Position numbers and translations under genes: made by a program
From: Psychrobacter sp. 4Dc
GTDB lineage: Bacteria > Pseudomonadota > Gammaproteobacteria > Pseudomonadales > Moraxellaceae
Direction: 5' to 3'
Assembly: GCF_002836715.1 (NCBI RefSeq)
Contig: NZ_PJAT01000097.1
Coordinates: 1-64,000, forward strand
DNA length: 64,000 nt
Notes under the pieces: generated by a model
The model's input: the letters and a program-made list of their open reading frames with translations, nothing else
Databases searched by the model: none
What the model was told of the DNA's origin: nothing
Shown: one piece after another, positions 1-8,745 of the stretch
How positions within the stretch are numbered: position 1 is the stretch's first letter
Layout of the letters: each line of letters starts with the position of its first letter

Positions 1-63
1 TAATCCACTCAACCGAACGAATTGTCGCTGAATGGTGCCTTCATTAGTATTTTTGGGTTCAAG

Positions 64-96
64 GGGTGTAAAATAAGCGTGGCTTGTTTTACACCC
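64..96 (+). other. Inverted repeat upstream of apbE
   Basis: The 10-bp arms GGGTGTAAAA (64-73) and TTTTACACCC (87-96) are perfect complements with a 13-base loop. No T-tract follows on the plus strand, so it is not a classical terminator. It ends 30 bases before the apbE start and could be a processing or attenuation hairpin between the upstream gene, outside the window, and apbE. Function is not known. Confidence 0.5.
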
Positions 97-126
97 TACT
101 CATTTCTACGCCATACCGAAAATATT

Positions 127-1281
127 ATGAAAAACACTATATCCAGCTTATCTTCCAAAAAACCTCTGCACCTTACCCTAGTTGGAGTCCTTGGCCTTGC
201 TAGTACTTTAGGTCTCAGTGCTTGCCAGCAAACCCCAGACTATAACTATCTGATCGGTGAGACGATGGGAACGAGCTATCATATTAGCTATCAGTTGCCT
301 GATGATGCGGACGAAGCTGCCATACAAGCTGCGGTAGACGAGCGCCTAAAACAAATTAACGATAGCATGTCTACTTATCAAAACGACTCGACTATATCTA
401 CATTCAATCGTTTGGGCAAAGACAAACCTATCACTATCGATGCTGATTTTAGTCGTGTGCTAGACGTATCACAAATTGTCTATCAGCAATCTGGCGGTGC
501 CTTTGACCCTACTGTTATGCCACTCGTAAACACCTGGGGCTTTGGGAGTACCATGACGGTCGAGCGACTACAAAGTCCGCCGACTGCCGTTGAGATTGCG
601 CAAGCCAAAGCGTTGGTCGATTTTGAGAGCATCATAAAGAAAGACGACACCATCTATAAAACCAAAGACGGCGTGGGTTTAGATTTCTCTGCCGTTGCCA
701 AAGGCTATGGTGTCGATGTCATCGCTGACGTACTGAGAGATGATTATCAAATTCGTAACTATATGGTTGAGATCGGCGGTGAAATTGCCACTTCTGGTGT
801 GAATAACCAACAGCAGCCATGGCAAATTGCCATTGACGCTCCTATTGAAGGCAGTACTGTCAGCGAACGTCAGACCATATCTGCTATTCGCCAGCCAAAG
901 AATACGGCTAGCCAAATGCATCTGGCGACCTCTGGCAACTATCGCAACTCCGTCATATTCGATGGCAAACGCTATAGCCATACTATCGACCCGACAACGG
1001 GCAACCCTATTGCAGGCGGCGCACCTTCAGTCACTGTCGCAGCTGATTCGGTTGCATTAGCGGATGCGTGGGCAACTGCTCTTACCGCGATGCCTTATCA
1101 CAAAGCACTAGACCTCGCTAAAACGCAAAATCTGGCGGCCATGTTTGTGGTACTAGCTGACGATGTAAAGGCAAAAGGTTCTGATGATATGTCCAACGAA
1201 GCTGCTGATGATGATATTGACGACTGGCAGGTGGTACAGACCCCAGCGATGAAAGCATTACGTGCTGATAAAAAGCTTTAA
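127..1281 (+). CDS. apbE: FAD:protein FMN transferase ApbE (lipoprotein)
   Basis: This 384-aa protein is a periplasmic flavin transferase. In this family it attaches FMN covalently to threonines of Na+-NQR subunits B and C (and RnfG-type proteins) using FAD. The start at 127 is chosen because it gives a lipoprotein signal peptide with lipobox LSAC and the modified Cys at residue 33; the longer frame from 22 would bury it. Family motifs visible are GETMGTS near residues 44-50, the FSAVAKGYGVD segment, MVEIGGE, and HTIDPTTGNP near the C-terminal third. Next downstream is nqrM, which is also needed for Na+-NQR maturation, so an nqrABCDEF operon probably lies just left of the window. The family assignment is firm; the nqr operon is inferred. 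Confidence 0.95.
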   Translation: MKNTISSLSSKKPLHLTLVGVLGLASTLGLSACQQTPDYNYLIGETMGTSYHISYQLPDDADEAAIQAAVDERLKQINDSMSTYQNDSTISTFNRLGKDKPITIDADFSRVLDVSQIVYQQSGGAFDPTVMPLVNTWGFGSTMTVERLQSPPTAVEIAQAKALVDFESIIKKDDTIYKTKDGVGLDFSAVAKGYGVDVIADVLRDDYQIRNYMVEIGGEIATSGVNNQQQPWQIAIDAPIEGSTVSERQTISAIRQPKNTASQMHLATSGNYRNSVIFDGKRYSHTIDPTTGNPIAGGAPSVTVAADSVALADAWATALTAMPYHKALDLAKTQNLAAMFVVLADDVKAKGSDDMSNEAADDDIDDWQVVQTPAMKALRADKKL

Positions 1282-1481
1282 ACGTTCTCCAAGCTCTAGA
1301 CAGCACACTCTAAAAGCCACTGGTAAGTGATAGATGTGAAACAAGAGAATACGTTAACGCACAACGAGCCGCACTAAAATTTGCTATACTATTATACAGT
1401 TGTTATTAACGGTGCTTAGCTGTCATGAACTTAGACAACACTACTAATAACTGCCCTATTTTTTAAAATGAGGTTTCCTCT

Positions 1482-1727
1482 ATGCTTAGCCAACTGCTTC
1501 CTATGCTTGCCATTACTTTCACCGTATTTGTCCTATTCTTCATTTTTATGGGCGTCGGTTATATGGTCAAAAAAAAGCCGCTTAGAGGATCTTGTGGCGG
1601 TGTTGCCAAATTGATGGGCGATGAAAATTGCTCGTTTTGCGGCAATGATCCCAATAAGTGCGATTCACTAATCGCTGAACAGCAAGAGAATGCATTAAGA
1701 GCTGCTCAATTGGGTAAATCGGTTTAA
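1482..1727 (+). CDS. nqrM: Na+-NQR maturation protein NqrM
   Basis: This 81-aa protein has one N-terminal membrane helix (about residues 8-28) followed by four cysteines (C38, C50, C53, C60) in a CGG...C..CG....C pattern typical of NqrM (DUF539). NqrM is required to mature the NADH:quinone sodium pump, probably by delivering iron to the intramembrane Cys4 site between NqrD and NqrE. It lies 200 bp after apbE, the usual partner. Its start is preceded by an AT-rich stretch containing TGAGG. Confidence 0.93.
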   Translation: MLSQLLPMLAITFTVFVLFFIFMGVGYMVKKKPLRGSCGGVAKLMGDENCSFCGNDPNKCDSLIAEQQENALRAAQLGKSV

Positions 1728-1778
1728 TAGCCTATTAGTTACCATACGTTGGTAGCATTTACCTGACATATGTTCTTA

Positions 1779-1821
1779 TAATAGCGTCAAGTCATTCAGA
1801 AGTGACTTGGCGCTATTTTTA
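1779..1821 (+). terminator. Rho-independent terminator after nqrM
   Basis: A 14-bp stem, ATAGCGTCAAGTCA paired with TGACTTGGCGCTAT (one U-G wobble), has a short loop and is followed by TTTTT on the plus strand. It sits about 55 bases after the nqrM stop. Confidence 0.85.
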
Positions 1822-2123
1822 TTGTGCGATAAGACTGCTTATTTAAGATTTATTATTATCGCCATCTCTTATTATCACTGTTCTAAAACCGTAACTCGAA
1901 GTAACCACGCATACATTTTGACTAACCTGCCTGCCAATTTAGTAAAGTCAGTTAAGCAAATTGTATGTCTTACGCGCTACATATATTTTTCGGTCTAACT
2001 TACGATATCGATTACCGTTTAGGTACGTGTCTGGGTAAATGCTCTCTGGTGTTATTTTATAAGCGGCAATTTCTTGGCGCTGTTTAATAACGTGTTCTTT
2101 TTTGCTGTCATCGTTGTGCTGCT
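1822..2123. other. Intergenic gap nqrM terminator to MFS gene
   Basis: About 300 bases without a convincing gene. A 63-codon frame at 1807-1998 begins inside the terminator, has no ribosome-binding site and looks random. I see no clear operator. The promoter of the MFS gene should lie here, but no strong -35/-10 pair is obvious. Confidence 0.5.
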
Positions 2124-3356
2124 ATGTCTACCTCGTCCAATCTATCTGTTTCATCTAGCCTGCCCTCCTCACGCTTTACCTTTTGGTTGGTTCTGTGTGC
2201 CATGATTCTGCTAGCAACCAATATGCGTGCACCTATCGTTGCACTAGGTTCTATCGCCCCAGTGGTAAAAGACGCGCTTGATATCTCTGAATTTCAGATA
2301 GGTTGGCTAGGGGCAGTGCCTATGCTGAGCTTTGCTGTAGGTGCGCTGATTTCTCCAACAATTGGTAAGCGATTCGGACTAGAAAACACACTGATTGCCA
2401 TGATTGGGTTGTTAACGGTAGGGATGATTATCCGTACTGCTATCCCGACGTGGAGTGGGTTTTTAATTGGTACTTTGTTGCTTACCCTTGCCATCGGCTT
2501 CGCTAATACTTTAGCAGCACCGGTCATTAAGCAGCGTACCCCGCAACATATTCCGCTGATTACAGGGTTGTTCAGTCTTACGATGACCACAGCAGCAGGT
2601 ATCGTCGCAGGCGTGGTGCTACCGTTATCGGAGCAAGTTGGTTGGCAGTGGGCATTAGGCGGTTGGACAATACTAGGTGTTTTTGCCTTTGTTATCTGGC
2701 TGTTCTTACGTGTACGGTTGGGTTCATCCAACCATCAAGCGATCATCCCTGCGGCGTTAGGTTCTTCTGATATCTCTATGTGGCGCACTACCTTTGCGTG
2801 GCAGATTGCTATTTTTATGGGATTACAGTCATTATTATTTTATACCGTTGCCAGTTTTTTACCATCGATTTGGGTGAGTAAAGGGCTATCTGCCGTCAGT
2901 GCTGGACAAATGGGTTCTGTATTTCAGTTTATGGCACCAGTCTCTATCTTAAGTTTAACTTGGTTGGTCAATCGCGGTCGCCCTATTCAAGCGCTAGCGG
3001 TGTTCGCCGCTGTGCTAAATGTCATTGGTATATTGGGCGTCAGTTATCTATCGACTGACTTGGCATGGCTATGGTCAGGTATGATGGGCATGGGCTGTTC
3101 GGCGATTTTCACCTTGAGCATGATGCTGTTCTCTATGCGCACCTATACGACCAATCAGGCAAGTGAGCTGTCTGGTATGGCTCAAGCAGTTGGTTATATC
3201 ATTGCGTTTTTTGGCCCATTGGGCACAGGCTGGCTCCATGAAACAACGGGCAGTTGGAGTGTGCCACTTTTTATTATGCTGATACTGATGATTGTCAACG
3301 TCGTGATTGCTTGGCTTGTTAGTCGTCCAGTGATGGTCGATGGCAAATATATTTGA
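2124..3356 (+). CDS. MFS transporter, CynX/NimT family
   Basis: This 410-aa protein has about 12 hydrophobic segments. The conserved N-terminal block around LLATNMRAPIVALG, followed by a GWLGAVPMLSFAVGAL segment, is typical of the CynX/NimT group of the major facilitator superfamily (cyanate transporter CynX, nitroimidazole-related YycB/NimT). Substrate cannot be deduced. It stands alone between a terminator and the tesA cluster. No Shine-Dalgarno sequence is evident before the ATG. No cyanase gene is nearby, so a cyanate role is not supported by context. Confidence 0.85.
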   Translation: MSTSSNLSVSSSLPSSRFTFWLVLCAMILLATNMRAPIVALGSIAPVVKDALDISEFQIGWLGAVPMLSFAVGALISPTIGKRFGLENTLIAMIGLLTVGMIIRTAIPTWSGFLIGTLLLTLAIGFANTLAAPVIKQRTPQHIPLITGLFSLTMTTAAGIVAGVVLPLSEQVGWQWALGGWTILGVFAFVIWLFLRVRLGSSNHQAIIPAALGSSDISMWRTTFAWQIAIFMGLQSLLFYTVASFLPSIWVSKGLSAVSAGQMGSVFQFMAPVSILSLTWLVNRGRPIQALAVFAAVLNVIGILGVSYLSTDLAWLWSGMMGMGCSAIFTLSMMLFSMRTYTTNQASELSGMAQAVGYIIAFFGPLGTGWLHETTGSWSVPLFIMLILMIVNVVIAWLVSRPVMVDGKYI

Positions 3357-3651
3357 TTGCTATAAGCCTTTGTTATTCATAAGGCCATAATTGCTAACAC
3401 GCAATAAAGCGGCTTTAAATTAACCTTAGGGCAATATAGGTCACTGTCTTATTTTGCTATAGTCAGTTCAATATAACTTAGATACTTAATATAAGCTGGA
3501 TACTCAATATAATCTGGATAAAAGGAAGGTGAGTGACAGTACTACCAATAGTAGACTGAGCGAGCCTGACGACTCATCCGACTGATACCGTATCTGATTT
3601 AGATAGGATTTGACTATACCTTGGTTTGATTGCATATAGGACATAACACCC

Positions 3652-4515
3652 ATGATGAATTTCCCTTCTCGTTTTGCTCAGCGCTTGCCTGCTATCGCCA
3701 TGCTCGCAGCTGCAATGGCTATCAGTGGCTGTCAGAAAGATGCTGAAACGACATCTGCTGATGATACGCAGAGTACCAGTACTGAAGCGACTAACAGTCA
3801 AGCCAGCACTGCTCCAGTAGCAGCTGAAACCGCAGCAACAACTGATCAACAGGTCAAATCCTCATCACTTACTATTTTAGCGCTTGGTGACTCCCTGACA
3901 GAAGGTCTGGGAGTGGACAAAGACGACAACTATCCTGCTCAGTTAGAAGATCGTCTACAAGAGATGGGCTACGCTAATGCCAAGGTTATCAACTCAGGTC
4001 TAAGCGGTGAAACCAGTACGGGATTGGTCAATCGATTGGACTGGGTGTCGCAAACCAAACCCGACATCACCATATTGACTATTGGTGCTAACGATGCGAT
4101 ACGCGGTATCGATGTAGCGACCATTGAAGCCAATATTCGTACTGCGGTTAAGCACCTGCAAGACAATGGTAGTGTCGTCATCTTAGGCGGTATGTCGATC
4201 TATGACAATCTAGGCAGTGAATACGTCGCGGCATTCTCAGACATTTATCCACGTATTGCCAAGGATATGAATCTAACGCTTATTCCGTTCTTCTTAGAGG
4301 GCGTCGGCGGTGACCGAGAGCTTAACCAAGCAGATGCGATTCATCCGACTAAAGAAGGCTACGAGATTATCGTTAATAATAATATCCTGCCTATTCTAGA
4401 GCCTAAATTAAATGAACTAGAAGAACTACAAGAGTTAAAAACAACCGATACCGATAACACAGCTGCAACTGCTCAAGACGACACGACAAAAAATACGACA
4501 AATGAGACTATTTAA
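3652..4515 (+). CDS. tesA: TesA-like SGNH/GDSL esterase, lipoprotein
   Basis: This 287-aa member of the SGNH hydrolase family has arylesterase, thioesterase I and lysophospholipase L1 activities in relatives. A lipoprotein signal ends at Cys27 (motif ISGC). A low-complexity Ser/Thr/Ala linker follows up to about residue 70. The catalytic blocks are intact: GDSLTEG with nucleophile Ser81, a block II Gly (SGLSGET), block III GAND, and the block V DAIHP Asp-His pair. The acidic Thr-rich tail after residue 265 is unusual for TesA. It overlaps the long form of the ABC ATPase gene by 14 bases, and so begins a tesA-ybbA-ybbP operon. In E. coli tesA is divergent from ybbA; here all read in the same direction. 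Confidence 0.9.
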   Translation: MMNFPSRFAQRLPAIAMLAAAMAISGCQKDAETTSADDTQSTSTEATNSQASTAPVAAETAATTDQQVKSSSLTILALGDSLTEGLGVDKDDNYPAQLEDRLQEMGYANAKVINSGLSGETSTGLVNRLDWVSQTKPDITILTIGANDAIRGIDVATIEANIRTAVKHLQDNGSVVILGGMSIYDNLGSEYVAAFSDIYPRIAKDMNLTLIPFFLEGVGGDRELNQADAIHPTKEGYEIIVNNNILPILEPKLNELEELQELKTTDTDNTAATAQDDTTKNTTNETI

Positions 4516-4540
4516 CGAGACCATTAAACGAGACACGGTA

Positions 4541-5257
4541 ATGACATCATCATCTTCGACTGCCACAGCAACGCTACAAGCAGACGCTAAGACACAAGCT
4601 CTACTGACCGCTTCACAATTAAATAAAACCGTACAAGTCGGTGAGCAAAAGCTGTCCATCATTAAAGACGTAGATATCTACGTTAATGCTGGCGAGTTTG
4701 TAGTCATCATGGGCAAATCAGGATCGGGTAAATCTACTTTGTTAGGGTTACTCGCAGCATTAGACTATCCCGATAGCGGTACGGTGTCGCTAGCAGGTCA
4801 AATGCTTAGCAGTCTTGACGAAGATGCGCTAGCCGTTATTCGTCAACAGGATATGGGCTTTGTCTTTCAGTCGTTTCATCTACTGCCCACACTAACCGTC
4901 GCTGAAAATATTGCTTTTCCACTTGATATTGCCAGACGTCCAAACCCATCACGCGTAGACGAGCTGATAGATGCGGTCGACTTAGGTCATAGACGTAACA
5001 GCTTACCCAATCAATTATCAGGTGGTGAGCAGCAGCGTACAGCGGTGGCGCGAGCACTGGTATCGCATCCAAAGATTGTCTTTGCTGATGAGCCAACGGG
5101 CAACTTAGATGAGCAAAATGCCGATCAAGTCATGCAGCTGCTATTAGACTTACGCCAACAGGTTGGCTCAGCACTGGTGGTCGTGACTCATGACCCTGCA
5201 CTTGCCGAGATGGCAGATCGCGTCATCACTATGCATGACGGCCGCATTGAAGAATAA
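4541..5257 (+). CDS. ybbA: ABC transporter ATP-binding protein, YbbA-like
   Basis: This ATPase belongs to the LolD/MacB/YbbA class (238 aa from the ATG at 4541; an alternative ATG at 4502 overlaps tesA). It has Walker A GKSGSGKST, a Q-loop at FVFQSFHL, signature LSGGEQQR, Walker B IVFADEP and an H-loop THD. It is expected to pair with the large FtsX-like permease encoded downstream. YbbA-YbbP is linked in E. coli to export or removal of hydrophobic molecules alongside TesA, but the substrate is unsettled. An unrelated gene separates it from its permease here. Confidence 0.92.
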   Translation: MTSSSSTATATLQADAKTQALLTASQLNKTVQVGEQKLSIIKDVDIYVNAGEFVVIMGKSGSGKSTLLGLLAALDYPDSGTVSLAGQMLSSLDEDALAVIRQQDMGFVFQSFHLLPTLTVAENIAFPLDIARRPNPSRVDELIDAVDLGHRRNSLPNQLSGGEQQRTAVARALVSHPKIVFADEPTGNLDEQNADQVMQLLLDLRQQVGSALVVVTHDPALAEMADRVITMHDGRIEE

Positions 5258-5309
5258 ATAGGCATTCATCCCTTAGTCTTTAATGCTCTAATTTAATAAG
5301 GTTAGTTCA

Positions 5310-5978
5310 ATGGGAACTCTTGAGATAGAAAGCGTGGCAAAAGACTTACTTGCTGGAAAGTTCACTTTTGAAACCGAAGATTATAGCCAAACAATTAATC
5401 AGTTAATCTCGATCTATAAATTAGATAATGCGCTTTATTATTTGAAACAGATGGCTGACTCAGATGATTATTCCATTATTTTTGCGCTCTCTTTTATATT
5501 AGAGCATTACTCAAAACCTTTCATCAATGCCAACAGAGACGAGATAAGTCAGCTTATTCTACAAGCAATAAGTAAGGGATATTTAAGAGCAAATAATTAT
5601 TTCCTATACCCTTTGACGTACTTTATAGAAAATGATGACGAATACCTTTGTTTTTTAGACTTACTACAGAATGAGCAAAATACACTGCAAAATGATGCAT
5701 TAAGACATTTATATTACTTTGATACTTACAAATACAAGAAGTTGAACCTCCTCAGTAAACAGCTAGATTTTTCTTTTTTCTATAACTTACCTAGCAAAAT
5801 AAATAAACACTGGTTTGAACAACAAACGAAAGGTAAGTCTCTTCTTTACCATAAAGTAGTAGCTAGCGCAGTATATAAAACAGTCAAAGATAAAAAATTC
5901 GTTCATTCATTAACTGATATGACAGATGCAGAGTTGTTCGACTTTATCTATATCTGGTTACCTGATAACACATTCTAA
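5310..5978 (+). CDS. Hypothetical protein inserted in ybbA-ybbP operon
   Basis: I do not recognise this 222-aa protein. It is predicted soluble, rich in Leu, Tyr, Phe, Lys and Asp, with no signal peptide or membrane segment. It reads as an all-helical repeat-like protein (successive short amphipathic helices such as INQLISIYKLDNALYYLKQ). It is noticeably more AT-rich, with more A/T-ending codons, than the flanking ybbA and ybbP genes. An SD-like AAGG (5299-5302) precedes the ATG. The gap to ybbA is 52 bases and to ybbP 37 bases, so it would be co-transcribed. Its style resembles orphan immunity or accessory-island proteins, but that is only an impression. Confidence 0.75.
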   Translation: MGTLEIESVAKDLLAGKFTFETEDYSQTINQLISIYKLDNALYYLKQMADSDDYSIIFALSFILEHYSKPFINANRDEISQLILQAISKGYLRANNYFLYPLTYFIENDDEYLCFLDLLQNEQNTLQNDALRHLYYFDTYKYKKLNLLSKQLDFSFFYNLPSKINKHWFEQQTKGKSLLYHKVVASAVYKTVKDKKFVHSLTDMTDAELFDFIYIWLPDNTF

Positions 5979-6015
5979 AATTTCTTAATACGTCTACCGA
6001 TTAAGCAAAAAAATT

Positions 6016-8619
6016 ATGACTAAAGCTACGATCAAAAAAAGCGATACGGCTATCAATAATCAAGCTACTGATACTAAAGGGAGCAGTTTCTTTAGCCGTC
6101 AAACCTTAGGCGCAAAAGCGTTAACCCGTAGCTGGTGGCAGCGCTGGGTATATCCCGTGTTGTTCCTATTGACCTTGACTTTGTCGCTTGCAACCTACCT
6201 GACCCTCGACTCGGTGCAGCAGTCTGTCGATAGCTACATCAATGACAATCAGCGTGCGCTCGTTGGTGGGGATCTAATCCTAAACAGTAAGCAGGACTGG
6301 CCAAGCGAAGTATTGTCACAGGTAGAAACTATCCCTAATACACAGACCGTGTATGACTATCAGTTTAGCGCCATGCTGGTCAATGATGAGCAAACCTTGC
6401 TTGCCAGTGTCAAAGCCGTCTCGCCGTCGTATCCCCTATACGGCACAGCGGAACTTGCCTCGGGGCAGCCGCTGTGGGATCAGCTAACATCTGACAGTGT
6501 GATCGTCGCGCCAGAAGTGCTCAGTAGTCTACAGGCCGATGTCGGCGACCGTATCACCATTGGCGATGCGCAGTTCACGATCAGTGATGTACTGACCAAA
6601 GAGCCTGACCGTCCGCTGACCACCTTTGGTTTCGGTGGGCGTGTGTTGATGAAACAAGATGCACTCCCGTCAACCAACCTATTGGGTCAACGCAGCCGCA
6701 TAAACTATCGTATCGAAATGGCAGGCGATCCCGAGCTGATAACCACGCAGCGTGAACAGCTTACAGATATCCTGACCAATTATCCTGATATCGAGCTCTC
6801 TGATGCAGAGTCCGCAGACACTTCTGTCTCGCGTATCTCTGATAATGTGCTGATGTTTTTAAAACTGCTGGTCATCGCGGTGTTGCTACTATCTGCGGTC
6901 GCCATGTACGGCGTCATTAGTGCGTTTGTCAGCAAGCAGCAGTCCAATAATGCCATTCGCTTGGCGTTAGGCGAACCGCTTGGCTCACTCAAACGTAGCT
7001 ATTATCAGCTGCTTATCGTAACGACTGTCATTGCTTGTATCGCAGCGGTTGCTCTTAGTCTGGGCTTACTCAAAATCGGCCAGCCATATCTGGTGGCTAT
7101 CTTGCCTGTCGATGTCGGTCTCGCTATTAACCCAATCAGTGCCATCAAAACCATTGTGATTGCCTTAGCCCTGACGCTACTGATTGCACAGCGCGGTCTA
7201 AGCGCGCTTAACACAACCAAACCGGCTACCCTACTCAATCAAGGGGCGAGCACGCAAATGCAAAACTTGCCTTGGTATCGACGCGTGCCGCTACTATGGT
7301 ATGGCTTGGTGCTGGCAGGACTGTATGCCTTCTTTGCTTATGAAGTTGGCTCACTGTCATTAGGTGCGCAGCTATTGGGCGGCTTGATTGGCTTTGTGGC
7401 GATATTTTGGTTATTGGCGCGTGGGTGGCTCTGGTTGCTTAACAAGTTAGCAAGCAATACTAAGGTCAGTTGGATGCAGCGTATCGCCATCCATAACCTT
7501 GCGCGTAAAGGCAACCAATCAGCGTTGTTCTTTGTCACCTTATCACTATCGGTAGCGGTGCTGACGCTCATTACCACGCTCAATCACAGTATCAATGCGC
7601 AGTTTATCAATGCATATCCTGAAGACGCGCCTAATCTGTTTTTGCTCGACGTGCAGAGCGATCAACATGACGATATTGATGCCATCATTGGAGCGCCTGT
7701 CACTTATTATCCCGTCATTCGTGCACGTGTAGAGACGGCCAATGATGTGGCGGCAAAAGATATCGAGCCTGCTGATGGGTTTGATGATCCCACGCGTGTC
7801 TTTAACTTGAGCTATGCAGATACGGTCATGGAGACCGAATACATCACTGAATCGCTCACAGATGACGCGCTATACACCCCTATCGATGCGACAAATGAAC
7901 AAATCAAACCTTTATCTATCTTGGACACTGCCGCGGGTATGCTCAATGTCGGTATGGGTGATCAGGTACGTTTTAACATTCAAGGTATCGAAATCATCGG
8001 GCAAATTACCAGTATTCGCACGCGCTATGAGCGTGGCCCAAGCCCGTATTTCTATTTCTTATTTGAGCCGTCGGTGCTGTCCGCTGCCCCGCAGATTCAA
8101 TTTGCCACTGCCCACGTGTCAGAGAGTGCCATTCCAGAACTACAAGGCAAACTGGTACGCGAGTTCCCTGCTGTCACTACCATTGATGGGACTGCTATCG
8201 CGAAGCAAATCCAAGAGCTGGTGGTACAAATGAGCCGCTTGGTCTATGTGTTCACCTTGCTTGCCCTGCTCACTGGAGTCATGGTGCTGATCAGCTCGTT
8301 GCTGTCTACTTCGCAAGACCGCATGAAAGACAGCGCGTCATTTAGACTGCTCGGTATGCAAAAGCGCGATCTGTATATGCTAAATATCCTAGAGTTGGGC
8401 GTGCTTGGGATTAGCGCGGCGATATTTGCCGTTGTGATCGCCAGCGTTGGCGCATGGGCAGCAATCACGCAATGGTTTAATCTACAATTTAGTGTGCCGT
8501 GGACGAGCTTGGCTATTGGCGGTGCGGCGTTAATCGTCTTACTGTTTGCCATTGCCATTATTTATGTGAGATTGGTGATTGGCCGTGGAATTATGGCTAG
8601 GGTAAGAGCGATGATTTAA
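6016..8619 (+). CDS. ybbP: FtsX-family ABC permease, YbbP-like
   Basis: This 867-aa inner-membrane protein has the architecture of YbbP/MacB-like permeases. It has one N-terminal membrane helix (residues about 47-68), a large periplasmic domain, a first FtsX domain of helices near residues 280-400, a central helix pair near 430-480, another extracytoplasmic domain, and a final FtsX domain near 745-860. It partners with the ATPase encoded at 4541-5257. The length is slightly above that of the E. coli protein. The predicted role is energising movement of a lipid or hydrophobic compound, perhaps a TesA substrate or product; this is inference from operon context. Confidence 0.88.
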   Translation: MTKATIKKSDTAINNQATDTKGSSFFSRQTLGAKALTRSWWQRWVYPVLFLLTLTLSLATYLTLDSVQQSVDSYINDNQRALVGGDLILNSKQDWPSEVLSQVETIPNTQTVYDYQFSAMLVNDEQTLLASVKAVSPSYPLYGTAELASGQPLWDQLTSDSVIVAPEVLSSLQADVGDRITIGDAQFTISDVLTKEPDRPLTTFGFGGRVLMKQDALPSTNLLGQRSRINYRIEMAGDPELITTQREQLTDILTNYPDIELSDAESADTSVSRISDNVLMFLKLLVIAVLLLSAVAMYGVISAFVSKQQSNNAIRLALGEPLGSLKRSYYQLLIVTTVIACIAAVALSLGLLKIGQPYLVAILPVDVGLAINPISAIKTIVIALALTLLIAQRGLSALNTTKPATLLNQGASTQMQNLPWYRRVPLLWYGLVLAGLYAFFAYEVGSLSLGAQLLGGLIGFVAIFWLLARGWLWLLNKLASNTKVSWMQRIAIHNLARKGNQSALFFVTLSLSVAVLTLITTLNHSINAQFINAYPEDAPNLFLLDVQSDQHDDIDAIIGAPVTYYPVIRARVETANDVAAKDIEPADGFDDPTRVFNLSYADTVMETEYITESLTDDALYTPIDATNEQIKPLSILDTAAGMLNVGMGDQVRFNIQGIEIIGQITSIRTRYERGPSPYFYFLFEPSVLSAAPQIQFATAHVSESAIPELQGKLVREFPAVTTIDGTAIAKQIQELVVQMSRLVYVFTLLALLTGVMVLISSLLSTSQDRMKDSASFRLLGMQKRDLYMLNILELGVLGISAAIFAVVIASVGAWAAITQWFNLQFSVPWTSLAIGGAALIVLLFAIAIIYVRLVIGRGIMARVRAMI

Positions 8620-8745
8620 CAATAGTTTATTTTACGATTCCAACTCGTTTAAAACTGACTATTTGCTATACTAACGCCCATATTATCATTAGGGGTATGC
8701 GTGCCTATACCTCATTAACACCCTCTCAAACAGCATGGTAGCCTT

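Noticed and set aside
1807-1998. 63-codon plus-strand frame
   Set aside because: It starts inside the nqrM terminator, lacks a ribosome-binding site and shows no family resemblance.
2294-2731. 145-codon minus-strand frame within the MFS gene
   Set aside because: It is an antisense shadow of a coding region rich in hydrophobic codons; Pro/Asn/Thr-rich composition is typical of such shadows.
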